A stretch of 64,000 nucleotides of DNA from Cacajao melanocephalus (GCA_963573385.1 CAUYLG010047285.1:1-64000), one strand, 5' to 3'. Numbered from the stretch's first letter, positions 15,573-28,892 are shown. Made by a program: numbers and translations. Notes: generated by a model from the letters alone, not told the origin.

Positions 15573-15751
15573 GGTAGAATCAACAAACCTAGAATCTGGG
15601 GATCTGCAGTGTTCTTTACTAGTGATACCCTTGGACCTGAGACTAAATATTTGATAGCTCCCTTCTTCTGTGTCCTTATCTGAAAAGTAGTAATGAGATA
15701 TTAAATTCCTCAGATGAAAGAGTGATTAGACCTTTGTATTGACGTGCAGTG
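15573..15751. repeat. Local duplication, copy 1 (possibly MIR-derived)
   Basis: About 179 bp match 16566-16741 at roughly 88% by eye, starting GGTAGAATCAACAAACCT and ending near GTGCAGTG. Parts resemble MIR (..CTTCTGTGTCCTTATCTG..). Sequences outside the block are unrelated. Confidence 0.8.
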
Positions 15752-16565
15752 CTGAGCAAAGGGGATGCATTCTGTTGATGGATTCGTTTTTAAATTTCAT
15801 TTTGTAGATGATCTATAAAATTCTTACTGAGATTTTAAGTGACACAAGCACTGCCTCTCAGTAATATCTCTCATTTTTAAAGACAGCTTATAAGAGAGGG
15901 TGGTATATAACATAAAGGAATGGATTGATAAAGATATTGTTTCACGGATCAGCAGCAAGTAAGGAAGATAGATTTTTGAGGAATGCCATTTCAATTACCA
16001 GTTTTTTGTGAGACTGCCCCAGGCTTGGGACATAACGTCTCAATCCCATTTACGCTTTTTGGGCTTTTTACATTGATGCACAGTCTATGAACTGGTACAT
16101 TTTACTGAACTACATGTATAGCAAAGCCCCATTGTTTTATGTTTTTCTTACTACATTATTTAATTAGTATACAATTAGTAAGAGTTCCATTGATTTAGTT
16201 ATTTCCTTTGGATTACAACTACATTTGAGATGCGAGAGGGTAGCTTATTGGAATTAGGAAGTAGAAAGACAAGGCTGCTGAGTGGAATACTGAACTGAGA
16301 ATAAAGTGCCTTTGTCACCACAGAGCCCCTTTGTTCTTTAAGCATTTTCTTCAAAGAGTGAATGAATGGAGCAGGATAGCATATTTTTCCTGTGTCCAAT
16401 ATAGGGGTAGAGCTATGGTTTTCTTGAGTCACTGAGACAGAAAGAAGAAAAACTTGAAACAAACAAATACAACTTTTTTCTGGCTAAAAGGTACTTTATA
16501 CATATATGCCCAAAATGTCTCTAGGATAAATAACTTTGCCCAGTTCCTGAAAAGGAATTTTATTG

Positions 16566-16741
16566 GGTAGAATCAACAAACCTGGAATCTGGGGACCTAC
16601 AATGTTTTTTACCAGTGATACCCCTGGACCCGAAACTAAACATTTGATAGCTCCCTGCTTCTGTTTCCTTATCTGAAAAGTAGTAATGAAGTACACTCCT
16701 CAGATGAAAGAGTGATTAGACCTTTGTATTGAAGTGCAGTG
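16566..16741. repeat. Local duplication, copy 2
   Basis: Direct-orientation partner of 15573-15751, offset about 993 bp. The shared end is abrupt on both sides. Confidence 0.8.
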
Positions 16742-16859
16742 ACAACATTTGGTGAAAATCCTGACCATGAGATCCAGTAAAAGACACAAAAGATACTTAG
16801 CATTTCAGGCTTTGTTTAGTGAATGAGTAAATAAACAAAGAAACAAACAAAAGAGTTTT

Positions 16860-17010
16860 TCCTAAGAACCTAGATGCAGTGTCTTAGGAACTGGGCCACC
16901 TACTGGGGATAGAACGATGAATAAAACATGGCTTTTGTCCTTGAGAAAGTCAGAGGAAGCAGTCCTGTACAAGCAAATCGCAATATGGTTTGATAAGTGG
17001 TATCTCGTGA
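16860..17010 (-). mobile_element. L2 3'-end fragment, minus strand
   Basis: It contains the reverse-complement L2 motif (..CCTACTGGGGATAGAACGAT.., ..TTGTCCTTGAGAAAG..). Confidence 0.5.
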
Positions 17011-18210
17011 ATGGATTTGATAAGCAGGTATGTTTAACAAGCAATGCTCAGGAAAAAGGTAAATAGGATTTTGACATCTTCAAAGAGGAGGTTGTAATGG
17101 AAAAGGCTTCAAAAGGGAGTTATTTTGAAGATGGTATTGCTAGTCATTCAACATCAAATATCAGATGTAGTAAATCTTGGTCCTCTGTTGTGTAAATATG
17201 ATAATTTAAGAATTTTGCTATTAGATTTTCTTCTAAAATCAAAGAGCTGAAAGTTGAAATGGAAAATGTGGAGAAACTTCCACGGAGATAGCATTTTCAT
17301 TTGCTAAAATTGAGTCTAAATTCTAATACAAGTATCATTCCAAACCATAAGTAAACTGGTGCATACAACCACACGTCACTAAAAGCAATTTCTAATGATA
17401 CTTGTTCCCCATCCCATTTAAATCGACCTCTCATGTTATCTTCCCCCACCCCCCGCCCCAACTCTTCTTAATTTCATTATTTGGAAAACTGAGAGCAGGC
17501 CATCCACCTATCTTTCTCCCTTCCTCATCTCCTGAACTGTGATTTTTACCTATTTGAGCCCTCTGTCCCCCGTATCCGGTTGGGCAAATAGCTCATCCTT
17601 TCCATGTAGCCCCCAGCCTCAGGGTCATCATGCCTTATTATACTTAATAAAATCCCACAATGTGATTTCTGCCACTTTTCCTTCTCATCCTTTCAAAAAG
17701 ATGTTGTTTTTGTTTTCTTCCCTGAACTGCATGGAGATTATGCATCTTCTAAAGATGGAGAGATCTATATGTGATCATATCTTATTAAATGAGAATTTGT
17801 ATCTTAATTTATAGAAATACCAGAAAATGTGCAGTATGACTTTATTTTCTCAGAAATGCAAAAGTTCTTTTATCATCATTATTATTGTTCTTCAGTTCCC
17901 CTCTTTTCATTCACTTGTGTACTGATGACTCCTCTCTAGTTTGTCCCCATAGCAACACTGGATAATGCTAATGAAACTGCAACATCTTAAGCTCTCCCAC
18001 AGAGCATCTCTGCTAAAATAGCCACAAAACACTATTTTCTTTCCTTAAAAGAAATCAGTATTTTGGAATCTCTCCCATGATCAAGACTTAACTTTCTAAA
18101 CTGACTGACTAGCATTGGAATCTCTGACTTAGAGAAGCTTTTTAGGAAACAATAAACCACATTTGAGACACCATCTCCTTTCCCACATTCATATTGCATG
18201 TGGGCATACA
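17011..18210. other. Intronic stretch without recognised feature
   Basis: No repeat or exon was recognised. A C-rich run (CCCCCACCCCCCGCCCC) lies at 17443-17459. Confidence 0.4.
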
Positions 18211-18211
18211 G

Positions 18212-18397
18212 CCATGGTTCTCAAACTATGTTTCCTCAGCAGCATCAGCATCACCTGGGAACTTCTTAGAGATGCTAATTCACATGCCATACCCCAAACC
18301 TACCAAGTCAGCAACTCTGGGAATGGAGCCCAATACTCTGTTTAAACAAGTCCTCCAGGTGATTCAAATGCATGAGACCCTTCAGGAACCACTGGTG
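18212..18397 (-). mobile_element. MER5A (hAT-Charlie MITE), minus strand
   Basis: Near full-length: TGGTTCTCAAACT at the left, ..CAGCATCAGCATCACCTGGG.., ..CCTCCAGGTGATTCAAATGC.., CCACTGGT at the right; about 186 bp against a 189-bp family length. Confidence 0.85.
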
Positions 18398-18642
18398 TAC
18401 AGGATAGGCAGTACTGTAGTAGGCAACCACATCACATCCAGTTTGTGTCTGTGTCTGGGATTGTGCTGACATGATTGGAAATTAATGTGTTGTTTGTTTT
18501 TTATTTATGCTATGAAATATTAACTGAATAAGAATTTGTGTTAAAATATGGCATTACAGAGTGTCAGATTTGCTAATGACAAGAAATATTTCCTAATCCT
18601 TGTTTATTTGTTATTAACAAGTGTAAGGAAAAGCCAAGTTAA

Positions 18643-18961
18643 GGTCAGGTGCGGTGGCTCATGGCTGTAATCACAGCACTTTGGGAGGCCAAGGTGGGAG
18701 GATTGCTTGAGTCCAGAAGTTCAAGAGCAGCCTGGACAACACAGTGAGACCTCGCCTGTACAAAAAATGTTTAAAAATTAGCTGGGTGTGGTGGCATGGG
18801 CTTGTAGTCCTAGCTACTCCAAAGACTGAGGTAGAGGGATTTCTTGAGCCCAGGGAAGTTTGAGGCTTCAAAGAGCTGAGATCTCACCACTATACTCCAG
18901 CCTGGGTGACAGAGACACATCTTGTCTCAAAAAAACAAACAACAAACAAACAAAAAAAAAC
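18643..18961 (+). mobile_element. Alu (AluJ-like)
   Basis: An old full-length dimeric Alu with an A-rich tail of CAAA units. Confidence 0.9.
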
Positions 18962-19569
18962 CAACAAGTGATTGCCATTTACTCTATAGTAAATGTTATA
19001 GTAGTAGGTAATGACTCCAACTATAAAAGCATGTATTTTTTTTTTCTATTTTTGTTTCTTAAATGGAAAGCTAACATTTCAATTGTGTGGATGCTGACAA
19101 GTATTCACCTTTTTGAAAGAAGTCTTTTAAATAGTGCTTTTTCTGTTTGAGGTTAATAATACATTTTTTTTTAGCTTAAAAACATCAAAAGCATACAGTA
19201 AAAAAATGACTTTATCACATACAGTTTTAAGAGGCAGGTAGGATCCAGAAGTTGAAAATCCAGGCAGAAATTTAAGTCTCAGAGACAGTCTTAAAGATAA
19301 ATATTAAAAATTACCGTTCATCACAAAAGCTGAACCACCTCTATGCTAGGATGTGGGAACAGAGCCTAAAGAAGTTGCATTGTTGGTGGTCTGGCCAAAC
19401 CTGAAACCCCACCTGTCAGGCTATAATGTAAAGAGCTACACAGGGTTCAGAAATCAAGATAAGCAAGAATCCTTTGATCAGTAATCCAAATGTCAGTTAG
19501 TCCAAGGAATCAGTAGAAACAGAGTAATTCCCATTACGCACTTAATCCTGATACAATAAGCACCTGACA
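18962..19569. other. Intronic stretch without recognised feature
   Basis: No gene was recognised; AT-rich, with several poly-T/poly-A runs. Confidence 0.4.
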
Positions 19570-20032
19570 TTTGCCCCTTCCTCTTGAGGATCACACTGCC
19601 CTAATTCAGACCCTCACTGTATCTCACCTGGACTGTTGAAATTGCTTCCTTATTGGAGTCAGATCACTGAATACTGATAACATTCGGTTTTGTGAATATG
19701 CCGTCCCTGCCTTCCTTCTTTATGTCCCTTGAAGTGCCCTGCTCTTCCACACTCGACTTGCTCCTCTCATGTACTTGTACTTGCCTCTTAGTCTTGATTC
19801 AAATAATTGACTTGTTACACTTTGACTGGCAGATTTAGGTGCTCTCCTCAGCCTGGATTTTCCCTAGACCTTGCACATACTTTGATTTATAACAAATACC
19901 ATTTATCATAATTGCTTTTGTTGCTGCCTATTCTTTGAGACTAAAATCTATGTCTTCATCTCTCTAGTCTTCTCCCCCAGCTTGGTGCTTAGCATAGTAT
20001 AGGTTTTCAATAAATATTTTTTGAATGATTGT
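19570..20032 (+). mobile_element. L2 3' end
   Basis: A long L2 remnant ending in the typical ..GGTGCTTAGCATAGTATAGG.. and CAATAAATATTTTTTGAATG. Confidence 0.75.
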
Positions 20033-20365
20033 ATAAGAGATTTCTACATATAATAGGCATGGCAAACATAAATCATGGATTTTCCTAAATAATTTTGATT
20101 TGAAATATTTAGTCCTTTTATTTCAACTATCAGTAATTTTGAAATTCAGCTGTTTGTGTCCCAAATTTATCTCCTGAATGTCTTATACATAGAACTAACA
20201 AAAATCCTTCAAAGTTACCACCTGCCAGGGACCTAAAAAGAGGAAGACTATATACTCTCGACGAAGGATATGTTAGCCATTTAAGAACATCTCCATCCTG
20301 TGTTAGTTTGCTGAGAAAAAAAAAAGAGAGAGAGAACATTTCCAAGGAAGGCCGTTAATTAAGTG

Positions 20366-20406
20366 TGTTTGGTTGGTTGGTTGGTGGTTGGTTTTTGGTT
20401 TTGGGT
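20366..20406. repeat. (GGTT)n-type simple repeat
   Basis: A GGTT-rich stretch immediately left of the poly-T of the minus-strand Alu. Confidence 0.8.
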
Positions 20407-20738
<332 letters not shown>

Positions 20739-20756
20739 TAGAATGTTTCTGTGCAT

Positions 20757-21071
20757 CTTGTTTTTGTTTTGTTTTGTTTTGTGTTTTGAGATGGACTCTC
20801 ACTCTGTTGCCCAGGCTGGAGTGCAGTAACACAATCTCAGCTCACTGCAACCTCCACCTCCCCTGTTCAAGCGATCCTCCTGCCTCAGCCGCCTCTAGTA
20901 GCTGGGATTACAGGCACGCGCCACCATGCCCGGCTAATTTTTGTATTTTTGGTAGAGACAGGGTTTCGCCATTATGGCCAGGCTGGTCTCAAACTCCTGA
21001 CCTCAGGTGATCCACCCACCTTGGCCTCCCAAAGTGCTGCGATTACAGGTGTGAGCCACCACGCCCAGACT
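20757..21071 (-). mobile_element. Alu (AluS-like) with (GTTTT)n tail, minus strand
   Basis: A second full-length reverse-oriented Alu 50 bp from the first. Its tail has evolved into GTTTT units. Confidence 0.94.
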
Positions 21072-21534
21072 TCTGTGCATGTTTGAGAGGTTTAGTATCA
21101 TAATTTTTGTTCAGAATTGTTAGAAATAGACCATATAGAAAATCTGTTTTTTTCTTACTTCTCTTCGCATTTTCATACCTATCCAAAATTCAAAATACTG
21201 GGGAAATGTGGCTAGAATTGGGAAATATAAAACAATTCTAGGTTTGTTCCATGGGGAATGGATTATAATGACCTTTAGTTTATTTGGAACATCTCAGAAA
21301 ACAATACGAACTTTTGTATAAGGAGTTTACCAGACTTCTAAAGATTATTATGCTTAAGTAATTATTTTTCAAAGGGATTACATACTTCACTGACTGCAAA
21401 CATTGTGTATTGATGACCATCAACATAATCAATACAGTATTACTTGCTGACGCCACACTAGATATTTCTAAATTGCTCTATATTTTTGGTTTTTGTTTCC
21501 ATAGTTATTCTTGTTTCTCCTTGCCTGGTGACAA

Positions 21535-21720
21535 ACAAATATTTACCCAGGATTTGCTTTGTGCAAGGCACTGCAGTAGGTGGTAGAACAAGAAGAATAA
21601 GCAAAGCAGACAGGCTTCCTGCCTTCATCAAACTTAAAAACTGGCAGGAGAAATAGACTTTAGCAGTATTTCAACTTCTCTCCATATCTTAATTGGTAGT
21701 AGAGAGAACTGGGTATAAAA
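21535..21720 (-). mobile_element. L2 3' end, minus strand
   Basis: Reverse-complement L2 tail: ..CAAATATTTACCCAGGATTT.., ..GCAAGGCACTGCAGTAGG.., ..CCTGCCTTCATCAAACTTA... Confidence 0.7.
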
Positions 21721-22106
21721 TGAATGTTTATAGCAGAAGTCAGGCCATGAACTCAGAGTCTACAAGGGACCTGCCAGGTAGCAGAAATGAAGGAAGTGGA
21801 ATAAAAAATAAGATTAGATGATGTCTGAAAACAACAGGTATTAGACTTCATTAGTAGATTTTAGGTATTAGTAATATCTGTTGTTATTTTACTTTATTTA
21901 ATTGTGACCACTTTAAAATTAATACTGCCTTCAGCTTTATGTTAGGGTTTATTGGGAGTGGTAAGGGTCATGGCAAACAAGAACATACCCTCTCTAAGGA
22001 AGCAGCTATTTAGATCCAACTGTTGACAAGTGGAAAATCACTCTCAGTGTTATCACAATTTCCAACCAAATTTTTACATTTTAATTTTTATTATTTTATT
22101 TTGCAT

Positions 22107-22315
22107 TATTTTATTAGAGTCAGTGTCTTGCTCTGTTGCCCAGGCTGGAGTGCAATGGCCTAGTCATAACTCACAGCAACCCAGAACTCCTAGGCTCAGG
22201 CGATGTTCCTGCCTTAGCCTTCCAAATAGCTAGGACTCCAGGACACACCACCAGGCCTTACATTTTTCTTCTTTGTAGAGATAGAGTCTTGCTGTGTTGC
22301 CCATGCTGGCAAATT
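22107..22315 (-). mobile_element. Truncated Alu (AluJ/FLAM-like), minus strand
   Basis: About 210 bp of old Alu; the second monomer is incomplete at ..GCCCATGCTGGCAAA. Confidence 0.85.
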
Positions 22316-24253
22316 TTTTAAGCCAGAATATGAAACTGTTTTTTTATGTCTACTCCTTTCATTTTAATGATGGTAACTAACTGAAATTAGAAGACTTTGC
22401 GTAGCAAATAAAATATATAAGTGAGGTAAATTTGGCATGAGAGTTGCCAGTTTGTAGGTTCTGAGAGAGTGAGCCCCTGTGAAGTAAGTGCATGAATTTC
22501 AGCATCTAATTTGAATACACAGAAGCCTTTTTTTTTTTTTTTTGCTTTCTTCCTAGTTAAGATTACTAGATTAAGCAAATGATAATAAGGGATGATGTCA
22601 AGTTATATTTGAATTTCAAATAAACAACACTTCTTTTTTTTTTTAGTGCATACCTTGTCTTAACTACTTGTACTATAGTACACAGTTCAAGGATATACTT
22701 GTACTATGCAAAGCCATGCAGTATTTAGACATACTTATGCAAAAAAAAGTATTCTTTGCTTATTTAAAATTTAAATTTAATTAGGCTTACTGTATTCTAT
22801 CTGGCACCTTTGTTTCTAGCACTGTTCTACTATTATGAAATTAAGTTCTCCAAATAAGTGGCCTGTGGCTAAATGAAATGTTTAATCATTTTTTCCTGTG
22901 TATTAATGTTAATAATTTTAAGTAATTAAAAATTTACTTTTTTGTTAGGTGATTGCAGTTTGTCAAGATGGGCAAACCTGCAAACAGGAAGTTTAAAATT
23001 ATCTATGGGGAAAATTTCTTATTTAGCGTTTATATGTAAATTTCTAAATTGTTTTTACCATGCTTTATTATTTTGGCACTGAAAGAATTCTTTCTGTGGT
23101 ACAAATGAACATTTTTGTCTACCTAGGTACCCTCATGCTACCATTTGCCTTTGTGGCATTAAAAATATGTACATACATATTCTTATAAATGTCCATCTTT
23201 CCATGTTAGCAAACTGATTTTGGTTTTAATCTTTGAAAAGCTAAATTATTAGTACTTTGCTGTAAATAGTATTCTCCCTGATGCCCATGTCACTTTGCAA
23301 TTGTTTTTGTACTTTTTGAAGATCTCTTTTTCTTCCCTTACTGATATTAACCATCTGTATTAATGAAATAATAAACCAGGCTTGTTGCTAATGAATTGAT
23401 TCATTCAGTGCTGGATTTAATTAGAAAGATATTTAACATGGCAGCAGATGTTCTGATTTTATTTCATTATCCCCAAATATAATAAAATAAAATACAATGA
23501 TTTTTTATATTTTTGCATAAATTAAACTTAGTCAAGATTTATTATTCTGTTGCATATTATAAAAGCCTGATAGAGGTTTTGTTACCAGTATATTCCAAAT
23601 ATTAGAAGAAAAGTTGGTTTTGTCTTTAAAACACTCACCTAACTCTAATTAGCATAAGAATAAAATCTAGGAATAAAAATTATTTGGTAGTGAAGAGTGC
23701 CATGACCCCCAAAACTATAGAAAAGAACCTAAGTACATCCCAGAGATTTCTTTTTATTACTTTAATAGAGGATGCATTATCTAAATTAACCACTAAACGG
23801 TTTACTTAAGAACTCTTAATTTCAGAGACGCGTCCAGTGACTTTGTTTAATTAACTGTTTGCTTTTCGTAGTTTTTTGTTTGCAGTGTCTAAAGGACTTT
23901 TACTTTAAAAAAAAGAAGGAAAGAGAAAGGCGGCTTTAGGAGAGATTTTTAATGTTCAAGGCTTTATTAGAGAAATTAGATGGAAAATTATAAATGTGTT
24001 AATAAATGCATGCAGAAAAGTAACAGCTCATACAAACTGAGCAGTCCTTATTTTGGACTTTCAGCCTCTAGCATGCTCTTTCTAGAAAGGAATAAAAGGA
24101 TTCTGTGCAGTGTCCCTGGTACCAAATCAGTAGATACGTGAATTAAGCAATCTCTGACATACAAATACATTAGGAGAAAAAAGCTGTTAAAAAATTTAAA
24201 GTAGGTAAGTTCATCTATCAGGTAAATATCCTAACATATGAGTATAAAAGCTA
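22316..24253. other. Intronic stretch without recognised feature
   Basis: About 1.9 kb of AT-rich sequence with poly-T runs at about 22528 and 22634. It has no recognised repeat family or exon. Confidence 0.45.
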
Positions 24254-24515
24254 TAGGCAGTGCAGTGGCTCACACCTGTTATCTCAGCACTTTGGGAGGC
24301 CAATGCAGGTGGATTGCTTGAGTCCAGGAGTTCGAGACCAGCCTGAGCAACATGGAGCAAAACGTTGTCTCTTCTAAAAATACAGAAATTAGCTGGCATG
24401 GTGGCATGCACCTGTGGTCCCAGCTACTCAGGAGGCTGAGATGGGAGAATCTCCTCAGCCCAGGAAGTCAAGGCGGCAGTGAGCTGTGATCACAACACTG
24501 CACTCCTGTCACATA
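24254..24515 (+). mobile_element. Alu (AluJ-like), 3' end lost
   Basis: An old dimeric Alu that stops within ..CTGCACTCCTGTCAC without an A tail. Confidence 0.9.
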
Positions 24516-27094
24516 TTTTTTAAAAATATCAGAGTGTAAATACAGTTTTCTATGTTTTTTCATTTAACAGTATGTTCTGAGTATTTTCCCATACTACTCA
24601 ATCTCTCAAAACACATTTTAATGACTTGCTTAATTTCTGTAATTCATTTAATTATTGTTGGGTATTGAGTCATTTCTAATTTTTCCTAGCATTGTATAAC
24701 ATCAACGGATAATTCTTGAATAAACCCCAAAGTCTTGCTTTCATAAAGTGTCATTTCTAGGAAGGGATAAGCCTTAATTACCAGTTAAACTTTAATTTTC
24801 AAATTCCATTTCAGAGTGTAAGGAACGTATTAGTTTCCTAAAACTAGGGCAAAACGAGAATGAAATAAGGAGTGGGAGATGGGCTAGGCAGAGAACACAG
24901 GTGATAGAAATAGTTGTGCCTACTCTAGTGTCTCTGCTACCTTTTCTGACTTTCAAGATGAATAAAGAATAGAGTGATTGTGTTTTTCATGTGAGGTTCA
25001 CTTCTTTCAAATTTACAGTAGTTTTCTTTTAGTCTTAACAGTTCTTTCAAGATTTGATTGATTTGTTAGTGTCATTCAAAGCCAGTCACAGAAGTGTATG
25101 TGAGAAAGAAAGCTCAGAAGTCATGATAATAGGTCACCTAACCCTTAATTAGTTTCTATTAGATCTTGCTTCAAGTAGTTCTGTTTATGGATTTGCTTAG
25201 ACATCTTGGGAAGATCCTAGCCACCATAAAAACTTCAGCTGCTGGTCACTTCATATATTCTATAGATCTCTATCATTCTCTGCATTAGATTCTTTTAATT
25301 CCTTACTTGGCTTCCCTTGTTCTGTAGGTTATCTGGTGCATCATCTTCAACCAGGTGCATATGTGATGGGAATGAAGTTTCAGTAATAATGTACTTACTT
25401 GAAGACTATCCCTCCTTTTAGCTTTTCTAAAGTCTATTTTACCTAGCAGACAACAATTTGGTTTTCAGCTTATTTATTTCAGAAATAAATTTGCTACATC
25501 CCATAAATGCAATGGATGGCATTTCGTATGCCTAGCTGTATCTACTTTCTGGTTATGTTTTTGTTTTTCAGATTAAGAAAAGTGATGATTTCATTTGAGC
25601 CTATTTTGACAATCATTTCTTGCTTTTTCCAGGAGGAAAGAATGGTAACTCTGGAACTGATGATGGAAAAAATACTCATTTTTTAGTGTTAACTTCTCCC
25701 CTAATTTATTTTCATGCTTCTTGCCTAAATATTACCACATAACATTTCATCCCAAATTCTCTAATTTTTTAAACCTTTATGATTTGTTTAGGAGTGTATC
25801 TGTTTTTATTAATTTATTCATAATCTTCTCTCCATTAAAAGACACCATTGCTCATTTGCTTAATCCTCTTGAATATCAAAGCCTCTAGTCAAAGGTCTTG
25901 TATTATTCAGCTCGCTTTCACTTGAATATTCTGTAATATAAAACTTCTTTAAAAAACAAGGTGACCTAAACAACCATTTGTTCCAAATAAAGTCCATTAC
26001 TTGGTTTTTAAGTAACATCTTTTGACTTAACACTAAGGCATTAAACATTTTAGAATGGTTTAGTTTTTAAAGCAGTATGCTAAAGGTTTCGAGTATTATC
26101 CTCTGCTAAACAATTTATTCTGTTCACTGTCTTGTAGCTTATGAGTATCTAGGGTGTATTCATTTTCTACAGAAATTGGTGTTCCCTAACTCATTACTTT
26201 CTATTTCTCTACAATGAATTCTTTACTCTCAGCCAGCCTGCATTTAATAGCTCTCCTCTTTCCTACAATCTGCCCTTCTAGTTTTGCATCCTCAATAGAT
26301 TTCGTCTTTCTTCATGTCCTGTTTCTCAAATTACTCAGACATTTAAAAAAGTAATAGAAAAATAAAAAGATTATTGAGCCACGTGTATAGACTGCTTGCC
26401 CAGATTAATGGTTCTTAAAATGGCCAAGCTGCTAGCCAGGAATTTTCAGCTTTATATTAAATCTCAGCATGAAAGCCAAAGAGAGAGCACTGTATGGGAT
26501 ATTGTAATTACAAAGAGAACCTGGTACTCTAAGTTCCCATACCAAATAGCATTTTTAGATTCAATTTTTGTAGGGATTATTTGTCTATTTGCCATAGTTA
26601 TGTATTTTTTTTTAAAAAGTTCATGATTTACATGATTTATTTTCTGTATTGATATATTAAAGGCTAACAAGTAAATATGTAAATAAAGGTAATTTATGAC
26701 AAAACATTTATTTTGTAGGATTGCCTCTCAGGATATTTTATTAACAATATAGAGGGCTATATATTTTTAAGAAAAATATTTTGTCTTATTAGTATAAAAA
26801 TATGCTGTTTTTCCTATTTAATAACTCTTCAAAGCTTAGCACTTAAGAAGTTATATTTTAAATTTGTTCCAATTAGAAATATGGATACTTTTGGTTATAA
26901 AAGTCGATAAATATACTGCCTAACTTCATAGCGACTTAGACATTCACAGTGTCCATAAAAAAAATAATTCAGAGCAGTAATAAAATATATACTGTATTTC
27001 ATTAACAATATTACTATTGTCAAGAGGAGGAGGGGAAAACTGAGGTTTCTCCATCATAATCTTAATGTTAAGATATTTGCTCAGGGAGTATATT
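24516..27094. other. Intronic stretch, mostly unrecognised
   Basis: 24520-24770 looks like an ancient LINE-type repeat (..GTATTTTCCCATAC.., ..ATTGTTGGGTATTGAG..) that I cannot name. The rest shows no feature. Confidence 0.4.
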
Positions 27095-27195
27095 ATGAGC
27101 TATAATGCGCTTGGGCTCTGGAGTCAGACTGTGGATTCCAGTCCTCTTCATTTCTTCCTGGCTGTGTAACCCTGTGTGTAACCTTTTTGTCAAGG
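27095..27195 (+). mobile_element. MIR 5'/core fragment
   Basis: MIR core text: ..GGGCTCTGGAGTCAGACTGT.., ..TCCTGGCTGTGTAACCCTG... Confidence 0.6.
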
Positions 27196-27504
27196 AAAAG
27201 GCCACTACTCAATATGTGAAACAGAAAGCTGGATTTACTGTTGAACAGTGGAAATGTATACTTGTAAGGCACAGTCTTTCTGAATAAAGCAGACTGCTGA
27301 TCTTATTGAGGGTTTTGAGAATAGTAGAGGTTAGGGACTGGCCGACTGTCAAAAGCAGGAGTGTGTGGGGATTGGGGCCCATTAGCTATGGCAGTATAGT
27401 CATTAAATGAGGCTGTCGTCAGTGATTCAGAAATGTGGTGATGGAATTGAGTTGTCACTGACCCACTGGGATGAGTTTAAAACTGTTTTATGATTCTTAC
27501 TACT

Positions 27505-27600
27505 TAACAATAGCAATACTGCCTTCCTCACAGGACATTTTTGATAATTAAATCAGAGATTACATGTAAACTTCCTAGCATAATGCCTAATAGAAACAGG
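27505..27600 (+). mobile_element. MIR 3' fragment, possibly the same copy
   Basis: ..CTGCCTTCCTCACAGGACAT.., ..CTAGCATAATGCCTAATAGA.. fits the MIR 3' part, in register with the fragment about 310 bp upstream. Confidence 0.5.
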
Positions 27601-28227
27601 CCATCTTCTTTATCAATCTGACCTTAAAGAGAGTAAAGCCCCTCAGTTATGAAAGTCCCAGCTTTTGGAGCTCCATATCATCACACTGGGCAACGTGACC
27701 TCTCAAATTTGTCTCACTCCTCAGAGTTACACAGTACATGCTGTTGATTTGCATTTGTTTGTGTAGTTAATACACAGCTCTGCAATGTCAGCATTTTCGG
27801 CAGTATTTGTCTCAGTTGTAAGTAAATAATCATTTGCTTTCTATGCCAGTGCACTTCTTGTGGGTTTGGTTTTGTTAAGCTTTTATGAGCATCACATATC
27901 TCTGTGAGAACCTGTGAAAGCTGTGAACACTATCTCCTGAGAAATGGATATAGACATATATACATTTTTGTGGCCAGTTTCTTTGGTTCTCAGGCTTCAT
28001 GAAAGTTCAGACCCTGCTCTTCAGAGCTACCTCTGTTCAAAAGGATAAATTCTCTGTCAGAATCTTCACCTCTGGATACATAGGTTTCAGTTGTAAAACA
28101 TTGAGCAATATAAATGAAAACAGTGATTTAGAAAACATAAAATGAATCTTGGAATTTCAAACAAAGGTTGAAATTGACTAGGAGGGTGCCAGCCCCTGGG
28201 AGCCACAGTGACCTTTTCTAGGCAATA

Positions 28228-28344
28228 GTGTAGGCCAGGGCAGGGGTTTTGAATATTAGTGTGCATAAGCCGGTGAATTAGATACATTGCCAATCCATTG
28301 GTTTATGTACATTAATATTCAAAACTCATTGCCCTGGCTTACAC
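28228..28344. repeat. Inverted repeat / hairpin, 41-bp arms
   Basis: Arm 28228-28268 and arm 28303-28344 are near reverse complements (about 36 of 41, with one small indel) around a 34-nt loop. Landmarks are GCCAGGGCA..TTTTGAATATTA on the left and TAATATTCAAAA..TGCCCTGGC on the right. Confidence 0.85.
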
Positions 28345-28360
28345 TTTGCATGGAATGCAA

Positions 28361-28453
28361 CTCCTAAATGCTAATGCCCAAACTTCCACAACATAATATA
28401 TAAGTAAACCACATTAAAATGTACATACTCTTTGACCTAAAAATTATACTTCT
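28361..28453 (+). repeat. Local duplication, copy 1
   Basis: It matches 29439-29538 in direct orientation: CTCCTAAATG.., ..CCACATTAAAATGT.., ..CTCTTTGACCTA... It begins 17 bp from the hairpin. Confidence 0.75.
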
Positions 28454-28702
28454 GCACCTTGGGCTTCTGCTGTGGGCTCTACCCCTAGAATTTAATTAGG
28501 TCTTGCCCTGAATAATTCTGGTCCTAACCACTCTTTGGGAAAAGCTGAAATACTTTATAAAGTCCAAACATTGTTATGACATAGCAAGTTACCCCTAACC
28601 AGTCTTTCCCTCTAGTCACATTTTGACATCTGTCTCTCTTGCACCTTTCAAATCCTATGAAATAATTTAAGCATTTTTCAAGATGTTGTCTCAGGTCACT
28701 AC

Positions 28703-28892
28703 ACCATTGGTTCTTAAACTGCATCAAACTCACCTGGTCAGCTTTTTAAAATGCAGATTTCTGGGCTCCACCCAAGGGTTTCTGATTCACTAGGTCCAGG
28801 GCTAGGGCCCAGTAATTTGCATATCTAATGAGTTTCCTGTGATGCTGATGTTGTGGTTAGAAATCCTCACTTTGAGAACTACCGCTGGAGGC
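28703..28892 (+). mobile_element. MER5A (hAT-Charlie MITE), plus strand
   Basis: ..TTGGTTCTTAAACTGCATCA.., ..GGTTTCTGATTCACTAGG.., ..GATGCTGATGTTGTGG.., ..TTTGAGAACTACCGCTGG; near full length. Confidence 0.85.

Noticed and set aside
17443..17459. C-rich run as a G-quadruplex on the minus strand
   Set aside because: Only three C runs lie close enough, so a canonical four-run motif is absent.
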